Position numbers and translations under genes: made by a program. Below, piece after piece: positions 1-5,934 of a stretch of DNA of 5,934 nucleotides. Source of the stretch: an uncultured Verrucomicrobia subdivision 3 bacterium (lineage in GTDB: Bacteria > Verrucomicrobiota > Verrucomicrobiae > Limisphaerales > CAMLLE01); contig CAMLLE010000218.1 of assembly GCA_946480555.1 (NCBI GenBank), positions 1 through 5,934 of the forward strand. Direction: 5' to 3'. A model generated the notes under the pieces. That model was given only the letters and a program-made list of their open reading frames with translations, was not told the origin of the DNA and searched no databases. The number at the start of each line of letters is the position of its first letter. Position 1 is the first letter of the stretch.

Positions 1-972
1 AATGCACCCGTCGGAGATCACTGCGTGATCGATCTGCGCGCCGTTAATTTTTGATCCCGGCAGGAACCGCGGCCGCGTGAAGATCGGTGCGGCCATGTCG
101 AAGAAATTGAACCGCGGCAGTTCGGAAGCGAGATCCAGGTTGGCATCGAAGAACGAGCGGATGGTTCCAATGTCCTCCCAATAGCCCTGGAAAACGTAGG
201 AGAACACGCGTTGCGACTCGATGGCGCTGGGAATGATGTGCTTGCCGAAATCAGTGAGCTGGTTGTCCAGCAGCTTGCGCACGACGTCGCGCGTGAAAAC
301 ATAAATGCCCATCGACGCCAGAAAGAGTTCGCGCGAATCGTGGATGCCCAGGCGCGGATACCATTCCTGCGGCAGCTTCAGAGAATCCTGCAAAGCGGGG
401 TCCTTCGGCTTCTCCACGAAGCGAGTCACGCGCAAATCTTCCGCCACTTGCATGATGCCGAAGGCCTGGGATTCACGGCGCGACACGGGGATCATCGCGA
501 TCGTGATGTCCGCGTTGGTGTCGATGTGCTGCTGGATGATGTGGCGGTAATCCATGCGGTAGAGTTGATCGCCGCTCAGGATCAGGAGGTATTCGAAGTC
601 GTGGTTCAGGAAATGAATCAGGTTCTTCCTCACCGCATCGGCTGTGCCTTGGTACCACGAAGCGTCGGTGTAGGTTTGTTCGGCGGCCAGGATTTCCACA
701 AAGCCGCCCGCGAAATGATCGAACTTGTAGGACTGCGAAATGTGGCGATGCAGCGACGCGGAGTTGAACTGCGTCAGCAAATAAACCCGCCGCAGGCCGG
801 AGTTGATGCAGTTGGAGATGGGGACATCGACGATGCGGTATTTGCCGGCCAGGGGCACTGCGGGTTTGGCGCGTTCCTTCGTGAGCGGAAACAGCCGGGT
901 CCCTTGCCCGCCACCCATGATCACCGAAAGCACGTTGCTTGTGTTCAGAGACTGCCGCCCCGTCTGTGACAT
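1..972 (-). CDS. glgC: Glucose-1-phosphate adenylyltransferase (ADP-glucose pyrophosphorylase), C-terminus cut by window edge
   Basis: Makes ADP-glucose from ATP and glucose-1-phosphate, the committed step of bacterial glycogen synthesis, in the cytoplasm. Reading the minus strand from the ATG at 972-970 gives 324 codons without a stop to the window edge. Visible motifs: the nucleotide-binding loop GGGQGTRLFPLT (residues 20-31) followed by RAKPAVPLAGKYRIVD, the WYQGTADAVR segment (106-115), SGDQLYRMD (133-141) with the catalytic-type Asp135, FVEKP (185-189), DFGKHIIP (242-249) and YWEDIGT (264-270). Around residue 301 the left-handed beta-helix domain begins (PRFLPGSKI). E. coli GlgC is about 430 residues, so roughly 100 are missing to the left. 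The motif wording resembles cyanobacterial and plant enzymes. The start is supported by a Shine-Dalgarno sequence 9 bases upstream and places the nucleotide loop near the N-terminus as in the family. It is divergent from the cco genes. Family assignment is firm; allosteric type cannot be judged. Confidence 0.96.
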   Translation of the reverse strand, partial: MSQTGRQSLNTSNVLSVIMGGGQGTRLFPLTKERAKPAVPLAGKYRIVDVPISNCINSGLRRVYLLTQFNSASLHRHISQSYKFDHFAGGFVEILAAEQTYTDASWYQGTADAVRKNLIHFLNHDFEYLLILSGDQLYRMDYRHIIQQHIDTNADITIAMIPVSRRESQAFGIMQVAEDLRVTRFVEKPKDPALQDSLKLPQEWYPRLGIHDSRELFLASMGIYVFTRDVVRKLLDNQLTDFGKHIIPSAIESQRVFSYVFQGYWEDIGTIRSFFDANLDLASELPRFNFFDMAAPIFTRPRFLPGSKINGAQIDHAVISDGCI

Positions 973-981
973 AAAAGAGAA

Positions 982-988
982 TCCTTCC
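982..988 (-). promoter_or_regulatory. Shine-Dalgarno site of glgC
   Basis: On the minus strand this reads GGAAGGA and lies 9 bases before the ATG at 972-970. It decides the glgC start: it is the only good ribosome binding site near the N-terminus and fits a start about 20 residues before the nucleotide-binding loop. Confidence 0.7.
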
Positions 989-1015
989 GTGAAATTTTCC
1001 GTCGACTTTAGTGGA

Positions 1016-1044
1016 CTTATACGCGGCGTTTTCGAGGTGGGCAA
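1016..1044 (-). promoter_or_regulatory. Predicted sigma70-like promoter of glgC
   Basis: On the minus strand TTGCCC (1044-1039) and TATAAG (1021-1016) are separated by exactly 17 bases, close to the consensus TTGACA-N17-TATAAT. Transcription would begin near 1009, leaving a leader of about 37 bases that contains the Shine-Dalgarno site. Seen directly in the sequence; function is inferred, and the -35/-10 consensus of this lineage is assumed to be the general one. Confidence 0.5.
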
Positions 1045-1296
1045 GCCGCAGTTTCTCGGCGGAGCAGGGGAATTCACCCGCTTGCAATGGGGCGGGAAGT
1101 CTCGTGTTTGAGTTCCGCATTTCGGGTCGCGTTCTGCATTTCCAAACTCGGCTCTCCCTCGGATGCCGCCGACGACGACAGCAATATCCGGTCAGTCGCC
1201 ATTAGAGTCGGCCTCGCCAGAATTGTCATGCACGGTCAAAAAATGATCACGCTTACGCAAAAGACGTGAAGATTTACCGGGTTCCCTTCCGTTAAG

Positions 1297-1316
1297 AGTT
1301 GTTACGATCAACAACT
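1297..1316. promoter_or_regulatory. Inverted repeat upstream of ccoI, possible operator
   Basis: AGTTGTT (1297-1303) and AACAACT (1310-1316) are perfect inverted copies separated by six bases, centred about 37 bases before the annotated GTG start. The symmetry and placement fit a binding site for a dimeric regulator. The right side contains ATCAA (1307-1311), the right half of the FNR/Anr box TTGAT-N4-ATCAA, but the matching left half is poor, so an FNR site is not established. A small hairpin in the leader RNA is the alternative. Confidence 0.35.
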
Positions 1317-1343
1317 AATCAGGCCGCGTTCGGCTGTGCCTGA

Positions 1344-3899
1344 GTGTCGATCGGAACGACTGTGAGTAAAGCAATGACAACGGGCGGCCCGGGTCTCGCG
1401 GCCCTGGCCATGGAAGAAACCAAGCGCGCCAGCGCGGCAGTGGCGTGTTTTCATTGCGGTGAACCCTGCCTCGAAACCCGGTTCTCCACATCCGAGAAAG
1501 CTTTCTGCTGCCAGGGCTGCCGCGTCGTTCACGATCTGCTTTCCGAAAACGGCTTGGATCAATTCTATGCGCTGTCGGAACATCCGGGCGTCCAGATGCG
1601 CCGGCGCGGTGCCCTGGAGCAGTGGCGTTTCCTCGATGAACCGGCGATGCTGCAACAGTTGCTGGACTTCACCGATGGCGTTCAAAGCCGCGTCACCTTT
1701 CACATTCCCGCCATTCATTGCGTCGCCTGCGTCTGGTTGCTGGAAAATCTATTTCGCCTGAACCCAGGCATCGGGCAATCGACGGTGAACTTCCCGCGCC
1801 GCGAAGTCGCGCTCACGTTCGCACCGGAGAAGATCAAACTCAGCGAAGTGGTCGCCCTGCTGGCATCGGTCGGATACGAACCCGCGCTGACCTTCGGCGA
1901 ACTGGAAAAGCGCTCCGTTGACCCGGCGGGCAAGCGCCGCTGGTTGCAGATCGGCACGGCCGGATTTGCCTTCGGCAACATCATGCTCTTCAGCCTGCCG
2001 CAATACTTCGGGCTCGACAGCTTCAGCGGCCCGGCCTTTCAAAAGCTGTTCGGCTGGCTGAGCCTGATCCTCGCGCTTCCGGTGGTGACGTTCAGTGCGA
2101 GCGATTATTGGAAGTCCGCCTGGCTCTCGATGCGCCAGCGCGTGGCGACGCTCGATATTCCGATCGCGCTCGGGCTCGTCGCGATTTACGGACAGAGCGT
2201 TTACGAGATCGTTTCGAAGACTGGCGAAGGCTACTTCGACTCGCTCTGCGGTTTGATTTTTTTCCTGCTCTGCGGTCGGGCGTTCCAACAGCGCACACAG
2301 GAACGCATGGCGTTCGACCGCGATTACAAGTCGTTCTTCCCGCTCTCCGTGGTGCGCAAGAAGCAGGATGCCACCGTCGAAGTGGAAGAGCGCATCTCGC
2401 TCGCGCAATTGCAGGTCGGCGACCGAATTGTGGTGCGGAATGGTGAAATCATTCCTGCCGATGCCCAGCTGATCAGCGGCCCGGCATTCGTGGACTACAG
2501 CTTTGTCACTGGCGAATCGGAGCCAATCGCCAAGTCGGCAGGCGATTACCTATACGCGGGCGGCCAGCAGGTGGGCGCAGGAATCGAAGTGGAAACCGTC
2601 AAAGCCGTTTCGCAGAGCTACCTGACCTCGCTTTGGAATCACGAGACCTTTCAGAAACAACGCGACGATGGACTGGAATCGCTGAACAACATTTTCAGCC
2701 GCCGGTTCATCTGGATTGTGATCTCCGTCGCGCTCGGCGCGCTGGCGTTCTGGATTCTTCGCGGTGAAGCGGCGCGCGGTCTGAAGTCCTTCACGTCGGT
2801 GTTGATCGTGGCTTGCCCTTGTGCGCTGGCGCTGGCGGCGCCGTTCACACTCGGAACGGCGCAACGCTGGCTGGCCAGGGTGAATGCTTTCATCAAGAAC
2901 GTTCACGTGCTGGAACGCATGGCTCGCGTGGATGCCATCGTGTTCGACAAGACGGGCACGCTGACATCGGCGGGAGTGAACGCGGTTCGGTTTGTGGCGG
3001 CGCAGTCTTCATCTGAACTGCCGCTGAGCGCCGATGAGCAAGCCTGGGTTGCTTCGCTGACGCGTCATTCCACACATCCGCATTCGGCGCGCATCAATGA
3101 ATCGCTCGGCGAAAAACAATCGACGCTTCCGGTGACGAACTTCTCCGAAACCGTCGGCTGCGGCATTGAAGGCTCTGTCGTGGGACACGATCTCTTGGTT
3201 GGTTCCCGCGCCTGGTTTGTCGCGCGCGGGCTCAACGTTCCTGAAATTTCTTCGCAGCAAGGCAGCACGGTTCATCTCGCCATTAATGGCCAATATCGCG
3301 GTTGTTTCGTCCTCTCGAGTTCCTTGCGGCCGGAAGCGGACGGCATGATTCGCGCGCTTGCCGAGCATTACGAGATTGCACTGCTGAGCGGTGATAACGA
3401 ACGTGAACGCGAACGCTTCACTGCGTTGTTCGGCAGCTCAGCCAGGCTCAATTTCAACCAGTCTCCGCTCGACAAACTCGGCTTCATCCGCCGCCTCCAG
3501 GATTCCGGCAAAACCGTGATGATGGTTGGCGATGGCCTGAACGACGCGGGCGCGCTCAAGCAAAGCGACGTCGGCGTGGCGGTCGTGGAAAAGGTCGGAT
3601 CTTTCTCACCCGCGAGCGACATGATCCTGGATGCGAAGCGCGTTCCAGAGCTGTTCACGCTGCTGAAGTTCGCCCGCCGCGCCACCCGCATCGTTCGCGC
3701 GGGCTTCGGCATTTCCAGCGCTTACAACGTCATTGGCGTGAGCATCGCCGCTGCGGGCCTGCTGGCGCCGATTGTTTGCGCGATCCTGATGCCCCTGAGT
3801 TCCTTCACGGTGGTTCTCTTTGCCTGCGGCGCCACCAGTTGGGCAGCGCGGCGCAGCGGATTGAAATTCGAAACGGCTTCCAGGCAGGCCGCCAACTGA
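1344..3899 (+). CDS. ccoI: CcoI/FixI-type copper-transporting P1B ATPase for cbb3 oxidase assembly
   Basis: Inner-membrane ATPase which, in the CcoI/FixI family, moves copper out of the cytoplasm for the CuB centre of cbb3 oxidase. From the N-terminus: a Cys-rich putative metal-binding domain (CFHCGEPC at 35-42, CCQGC at 55-59), an HMA domain with HCVAC (Cys126, Cys129), about four membrane helices (roughly 204-312), the actuator domain with TGES (389-392), a helix pair with the ion-path CPC (491-493), phosphorylation motif DKTGTLT (Asp535), the P1B His-Pro pair (578-579), SGDN (682-685), GDGLND (729-734), and two last helices (about 787-832) with YN (794-795) and MPLSS (816-820). The 851 residues match a family member with both N-terminal domains. 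Start: GTG 1344 is the longest choice; GTG 1362 (GGA 9 bases upstream) and ATG 1374 are equally possible, since the first recognisable domain begins near residue 33. ccoS follows after 7 bases. The cco context favours CcoI over a general CopA-type exporter. Confidence 0.93.
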   Translation: MSIGTTVSKAMTTGGPGLAALAMEETKRASAAVACFHCGEPCLETRFSTSEKAFCCQGCRVVHDLLSENGLDQFYALSEHPGVQMRRRGALEQWRFLDEPAMLQQLLDFTDGVQSRVTFHIPAIHCVACVWLLENLFRLNPGIGQSTVNFPRREVALTFAPEKIKLSEVVALLASVGYEPALTFGELEKRSVDPAGKRRWLQIGTAGFAFGNIMLFSLPQYFGLDSFSGPAFQKLFGWLSLILALPVVTFSASDYWKSAWLSMRQRVATLDIPIALGLVAIYGQSVYEIVSKTGEGYFDSLCGLIFFLLCGRAFQQRTQERMAFDRDYKSFFPLSVVRKKQDATVEVEERISLAQLQVGDRIVVRNGEIIPADAQLISGPAFVDYSFVTGESEPIAKSAGDYLYAGGQQVGAGIEVETVKAVSQSYLTSLWNHETFQKQRDDGLESLNNIFSRRFIWIVISVALGALAFWILRGEAARGLKSFTSVLIVACPCALALAAPFTLGTAQRWLARVNAFIKNVHVLERMARVDAIVFDKTGTLTSAGVNAVRFVAAQSSSELPLSADEQAWVASLTRHSTHPHSARINESLGEKQSTLPVTNFSETVGCGIEGSVVGHDLLVGSRAWFVARGLNVPEISSQQGSTVHLAINGQYRGCFVLSSSLRPEADGMIRALAEHYEIALLSGDNERERERFTALFGSSARLNFNQSPLDKLGFIRRLQDSGKTVMMVGDGLNDAGALKQSDVGVAVVEKVGSFSPASDMILDAKRVPELFTLLKFARRATRIVRAGFGISSAYNVIGVSIAAAGLLAPIVCAILMPLSSFTVVLFACGATSWAARRSGLKFETASRQAAN

Positions 3900-3906
3900 C
3901 CAGACC

Positions 3907-4155
3907 ATGAGCGTTATTCTAATTCTGATTCTCGCGAGCCTCACGATGGCTGTGATTGCTCTGGCGGGCTTTTTCTGGGCCGTGAGGTCCGGACAATTTG
4001 AGGACACCTGCACTCCTTCCATGCGCGTGCTGGCGGACAATGGCCAGCGCGCCGCTTCGACTCAGGACGCTTTGCGCACGCCGGACGGAACAGTAACCCC
4101 GACGCCCGGAATGCGCTCGGAGACAGTCACGGGGAGAACCAAATACTCGAAATAG
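3907..4155 (+). CDS. ccoS: CcoS/FixS cbb3-type cytochrome oxidase assembly protein
   Basis: Small inner-membrane protein of 82 residues. One membrane helix (about residues 3-25) leads into the family signature FFWAVRSGQFED (22-33) followed by TPSMRVL (36-42), where typical CcoS proteins have a similar TP...R(I/V)L stretch. In studied bacteria CcoS is needed to obtain cbb3 oxidase with its heme and copper cofactors; the mechanism is poorly known. After residue 45 there is a polar, Ser/Thr-rich tail of about 37 residues with no motif I recognise; it makes the protein longer than many CcoS proteins. The ATG lies 7 bases after the ccoI stop and has no clear Shine-Dalgarno site, which suggests translational coupling to ccoI. 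The stop codon TAG lies 4 bases before the next gene. Confidence 0.9.
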   Translation: MSVILILILASLTMAVIALAGFFWAVRSGQFEDTCTPSMRVLADNGQRAASTQDALRTPDGTVTPTPGMRSETVTGRTKYSK

Positions 4156-4159
4156 GAAC

Positions 4160-5077
4160 ATGAACCAAACCACTCAGAAGAACGTATTGCGCGGCTGCGT
4201 GCTGGCGCTTTCGGTCGCAACTTCGGCTACGGCTGCCGAAGACTGCGCGAACAGCAGCAACTGGAAGGACCAGGCGATCACGCCCGTGACCAACCCGATC
4301 TACTTTGAAGATCCCCGGATCACGACGGAAGTGCGTCCGATCTTCATGCAGCACTGGCTGCCGGACACTTTCAAGTTTCAAGGCGGCGAGGTGGACCTCG
4401 GCGGCAGCGTCCGCGTTTACGCGGTGCAGTTGCGCGCGGCGTTGACGGATCGTCTGGCGTTTATCGCGACGAAGGACGGCTACATTGAGTTCCGTCCCAA
4501 CGACACACTGACGCACGAATATGGCTGGGCGAATCTCGCGGCCGGCTTGAAGTATGCGTTGATCGACGACGTGGAAAATCAATTCATCGTCACGCCGGGC
4601 TTCACCGTGGAACTGCCGACCGGCAATCAGGACGTGCTGCAAGGCCATGGTGATGGCGAATGGAATCCGTTCATCTCCGCCGCGAAGGGCTTCGGCAACT
4701 TCCACGTCACCGCGAACGTCGGCGGCCGCATCCCGAACAACTTCGACGACCAGACGGCGCAGCTGCATTACAGCCTGCAGCTCGATTATTACACCTGCCG
4801 CTATTTCATCCCGTTCTTTGCCGTGAATGGCCACACGGTCCTGACCGAAGGCGAAAACCTCCTGCTCGGCGCTGTGTCCCTGAACACGGAGATGTATGAC
4901 CTCGCGAACTTCGGCAGCACCGACGCGGGCGGCCGAACGATGATCACCGTCGGCGGCGGCGCGCGCGCCAAGCTCACGGACAAAATTGACATCGGTGTCG
5001 CTTACGAAGCCGGCGTCTCCGATCCGGTCGGCATCTTTGATGGCCGCCTGACCGCTGATGTGATTCTGCGCTTTTAG
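4160..5077 (+). CDS. Predicted outer-membrane beta-barrel protein of unknown function in the cco cluster
   Basis: 305 residues. The N-terminus has basic residues (Lys7, Arg11), a short hydrophobic core (12-25) and a likely signal peptidase I site after TATAA, so export is expected. The mature part shows repeated alternating polar/hydrophobic strands with Gly turns and aromatic ends, for example residues 83-92, 122-133, 142-152, 180-189, 203-211, 259-270 and 276-285, and it ends in Phe after a final strand (VILRF), the usual C-terminal signal of outer-membrane barrels. The overall look recalls the loosely defined transporter-like/Phenol_MetA_deg barrel group, but this is only an impression. 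A segment at 45-67 (NPIYFEDPR, then TEVRPIF) is distinctive and may be a family signature. Mature Cys29 and Cys213 could pair. It sits 4 bases after ccoS; AGGA overlaps the ccoS stop and is only 2 bases from this ATG, so translation probably depends on coupling. No function can be named; a link to copper, heme or low-oxygen life is inferred only from neighbours. Confidence 0.8.
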   Translation: MNQTTQKNVLRGCVLALSVATSATAAEDCANSSNWKDQAITPVTNPIYFEDPRITTEVRPIFMQHWLPDTFKFQGGEVDLGGSVRVYAVQLRAALTDRLAFIATKDGYIEFRPNDTLTHEYGWANLAAGLKYALIDDVENQFIVTPGFTVELPTGNQDVLQGHGDGEWNPFISAAKGFGNFHVTANVGGRIPNNFDDQTAQLHYSLQLDYYTCRYFIPFFAVNGHTVLTEGENLLLGAVSLNTEMYDLANFGSTDAGGRTMITVGGGARAKLTDKIDIGVAYEAGVSDPVGIFDGRLTADVILRF

Positions 5078-5087
5078 AAAATGATCG

Positions 5088-5118
5088 TGGCTGGCGGAAC
5101 CGGTTGTTCCGCCAGCCA
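5088..5118 (+). terminator. Perfect 13-bp stem-loop between the barrel gene and ccoN
   Basis: TGGCTGGCGGAAC (5088-5100) and GTTCCGCCAGCCA (5106-5118) are perfect inverted copies around a 5-base loop, 10 bases after the barrel stop codon. The GC-rich stem would be very stable in RNA. No run of T follows, so it is not a classical intrinsic terminator. It may be a partial or factor-assisted terminator, a transcript-end stabiliser or a processing site that sets different levels for the ccoI-ccoS-barrel part and the ccoN part. The structure is certain; the role is inferred. Confidence 0.55.
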
Positions 5119-5155
5119 GCCCAACAGCCAACCCTTTAGAGCCCACAGTTAAAAT

Positions 5156-5934
5156 ATGAGTACCGCATCCGTCCCTCTGGGACAGCCGAAGCCGAGCACA
5201 TCGGCGGGGACGTCCCGGATCGAAACGTTCCAATACGACAACAAAATCGTCCGCGCCTTCGCCATCGCTACCATCATCTGGGGCTTGGTGGGCTTCAGCG
5301 CGGGCCTGCTGATTGCCTGCCAGTTGTTCTGGCCGCAACTCAACCTCAATCTCCAGTTCACCACGTTCGGACGCCTGCGCCCGCTGCACACGAACGCCGT
5401 CATCTTCGCCTTCGTCGGCAACGGCATGTTCATGGGCATCTACTATTCGCTGCAACGCCTCTGCAAGGCGCGCATGTTCAGCGATTTTCTCAGCTGGCTC
5501 AACTTCTGGGGCTGGCAGGCCATCATCGTGTCCGCCGCGATCACGCTTCCGCTCGGCATGACGACGAGCAAGGAATACGCGGAACTCGAATGGCCGATCG
5601 ACATCGCAATCGCCGTGGTGTGGGTCGCGTTCGCCGTGAACCTGTTCGGCACCATCGCGAAGCGCCGCGAGAAGCACATGTATGTGGCGATCTGGTTTTA
5701 CATCTCCGCCGCGGTCACCGTTGCCGTGCTGCACATCTTCAACTCGCTGGAAGTCCCGGCCGGCATGTTCAAGAGCTATTCGGTTTACGCCGGCGTGCAG
5801 GACGCGCTGGTGCAATGGTGGTACGGACACAACGCCGTCGCGTTCTTCCTCACGACGCCTTACCTCGGCCTGATGTACTACTTCCTCCCGAAAGCTTCCG
5901 GCCGCCCGGTGTTCAGCTATCGCCTGTCGATCAT
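5156..5934 (+). CDS. ccoN: cbb3-type cytochrome c oxidase catalytic subunit CcoN (possibly fused CcoNO), C-terminus cut by window edge
   Basis: Catalytic heme-copper subunit of cbb3 oxidase, the high-affinity proton-pumping terminal oxidase. 259 codons are visible. After a polar N-terminal extension of about 30 residues, hydrophobic helices start at about 33-59, then 78-98, 115-133, 148-166, 175-195 and 223-243. His78 in [10 protein letters not shown] is in the place of the low-spin heme b ligand of helix II, and His225 in [11 protein letters not shown] is in the place of the first CuB ligand. The remaining CuB and heme ligands lie beyond the window. The loop [19 protein letters not shown] is characteristic of CcoN. 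No strong Shine-Dalgarno site precedes the ATG; it is kept because the preceding 78 bases are non-coding and the frame then opens. Some Bacteroidota and related phyla have ccoN fused to ccoO; the visible part cannot tell. It follows the barrel gene after a spacer with a strong stem-loop and may be transcribed by read-through or from its own promoter. Confidence 0.94.
   Translation, partial: MSTASVPLGQPKPSTSAGTSRIETFQYDNKIVRAFAIATIIWGLVGFSAGLLIACQLFWPQLNLNLQFTTFGRLRPLHTNAVIFAFVGNGMFMGIYYSLQRLCKARMFSDFLSWLNFWGWQAIIVSAAITLPLGMTTSKEYAELEWPIDIAIAVVWVAFAVNLFGTIAKRREKHMYVAIWFYISAAVTVAVLHIFNSLEVPAGMFKSYSVYAGVQDALVQWWYGHNAVAFFLTTPYLGLMYYFLPKASGRPVFSYRLSI

Larger units (their letters stand above)
973..1343. 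other. Divergent intergenic spacer between glgC and ccoI
   Basis: A 371-base gap between the two divergent start codons. The left end holds the glgC ribosome site and promoter; the right end holds the inverted repeat at 1297-1316. The middle part, about 1050-1290, shows short open frames with no recognisable protein, no clear ribosome site and no family motif, so I do not call a gene there. I found no convincing sigma70-like -35/-10 pair on the plus strand for ccoI. No tRNA-like or riboswitch-like structure was recognised. Confidence 0.6.

Noticed and set aside
211..969. A 252-codon open frame on the plus strand.
   Set aside because: It is antisense to glgC, whose motifs and ribosome site are clear, and the product shows no family motif.
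1223..1251. TTGTCA as a -35 box for ccoI.
   Set aside because: No acceptable -10 element lies 16-18 bases downstream.
1011..1269. Two short overlapping plus-strand open frames (1011-1205 and 1087-1269) in the divergent spacer.
   Set aside because: No ribosome site, no recognisable motif, odd Arg/Ser-rich composition, and the first overlaps the glgC promoter region.
1299..1311. FNR/Anr box upstream of ccoI.
   Set aside because: Only the right half ATCAA fits; the left half and the spacing do not match TTGAT-N4-ATCAA, so it is kept only as a generic inverted repeat.
1749..2408. A 219-codon open frame on the minus strand inside ccoI.
   Set aside because: Antisense shadow of the copper ATPase; charged composition without domains.
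4190..4198. Lipoprotein signal in the barrel protein (LRGC near residues 10-13).
   Set aside because: The Cys comes before, not after, the hydrophobic core, so it cannot act as a lipobox; a signal peptidase I site near residues 25-26 fits better.
5150..5155. TAAAAT immediately before the ccoN ATG as a -10 box.
   Set aside because: There is no matching -35 element 16-18 bases upstream, and the placement would put the transcription start inside the coding region.
4127..5830. A 567-codon open frame on the minus strand covering the barrel gene and most of ccoN.
   Set aside because: It is antisense to two well-supported genes; its product is a low-quality His/Arg/Asp-rich sequence without domains, as expected from GC-rich codon bias on the other strand.

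Overview
The window reads as ordinary bacterial chromosome of fairly high GC, with dense gene packing and few spacers. The protein flavours suggest a Gram-negative, respiring bacterium with an outer membrane. A copper ATPase with a MPLSS segment in its last helix, and a ccoI-ccoS block placed before ccoN, recall Bacteroidota and Verrucomicrobiota-type cco loci. The high GC and the plant- or cyanobacteria-like GlgC make Verrucomicrobiota or a related soil or water lineage my best guess. This is inference from memory of the families; nothing in the window fixes the taxon.

Layout. Positions 1-972 on the minus strand hold the first 324 codons of glgC (glucose-1-phosphate adenylyltransferase, glycogen synthesis); its C-terminal end runs off the left edge. 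A 371-base divergent spacer (973-1343) carries a good sigma70-like promoter for glgC and, near the other gene, a 7-bp inverted repeat that could be an operator. From 1344 to the right edge everything is on the plus strand: ccoI/fixI (copper-exporting P1B-type ATPase, 1344-3899), ccoS/fixS (small membrane assembly protein, 3907-4155), a predicted outer-membrane beta-barrel protein of unknown function (4160-5077), a spacer with a perfect 13-bp stem-loop (5088-5118), and the start of ccoN or a fused ccoNO (5156-5934, cut by the right edge).

How they work together. CcoN is the catalytic subunit of cbb3-type cytochrome c oxidase, the high-affinity terminal oxidase used at low oxygen. CcoI supplies the copper needed for its CuB centre, and CcoS is needed for cofactor insertion or maturation in the systems studied. 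ccoI, ccoS and the barrel gene are separated by only 7 and 4 bases and are very probably one transcript. The barrel gene is the one member that the known cbb3 assembly pathway does not explain, and is the most interesting point here. glgC is divergent and functionally unrelated as far as can be seen. No mobile element, CRISPR array, tRNA or rRNA was recognised.
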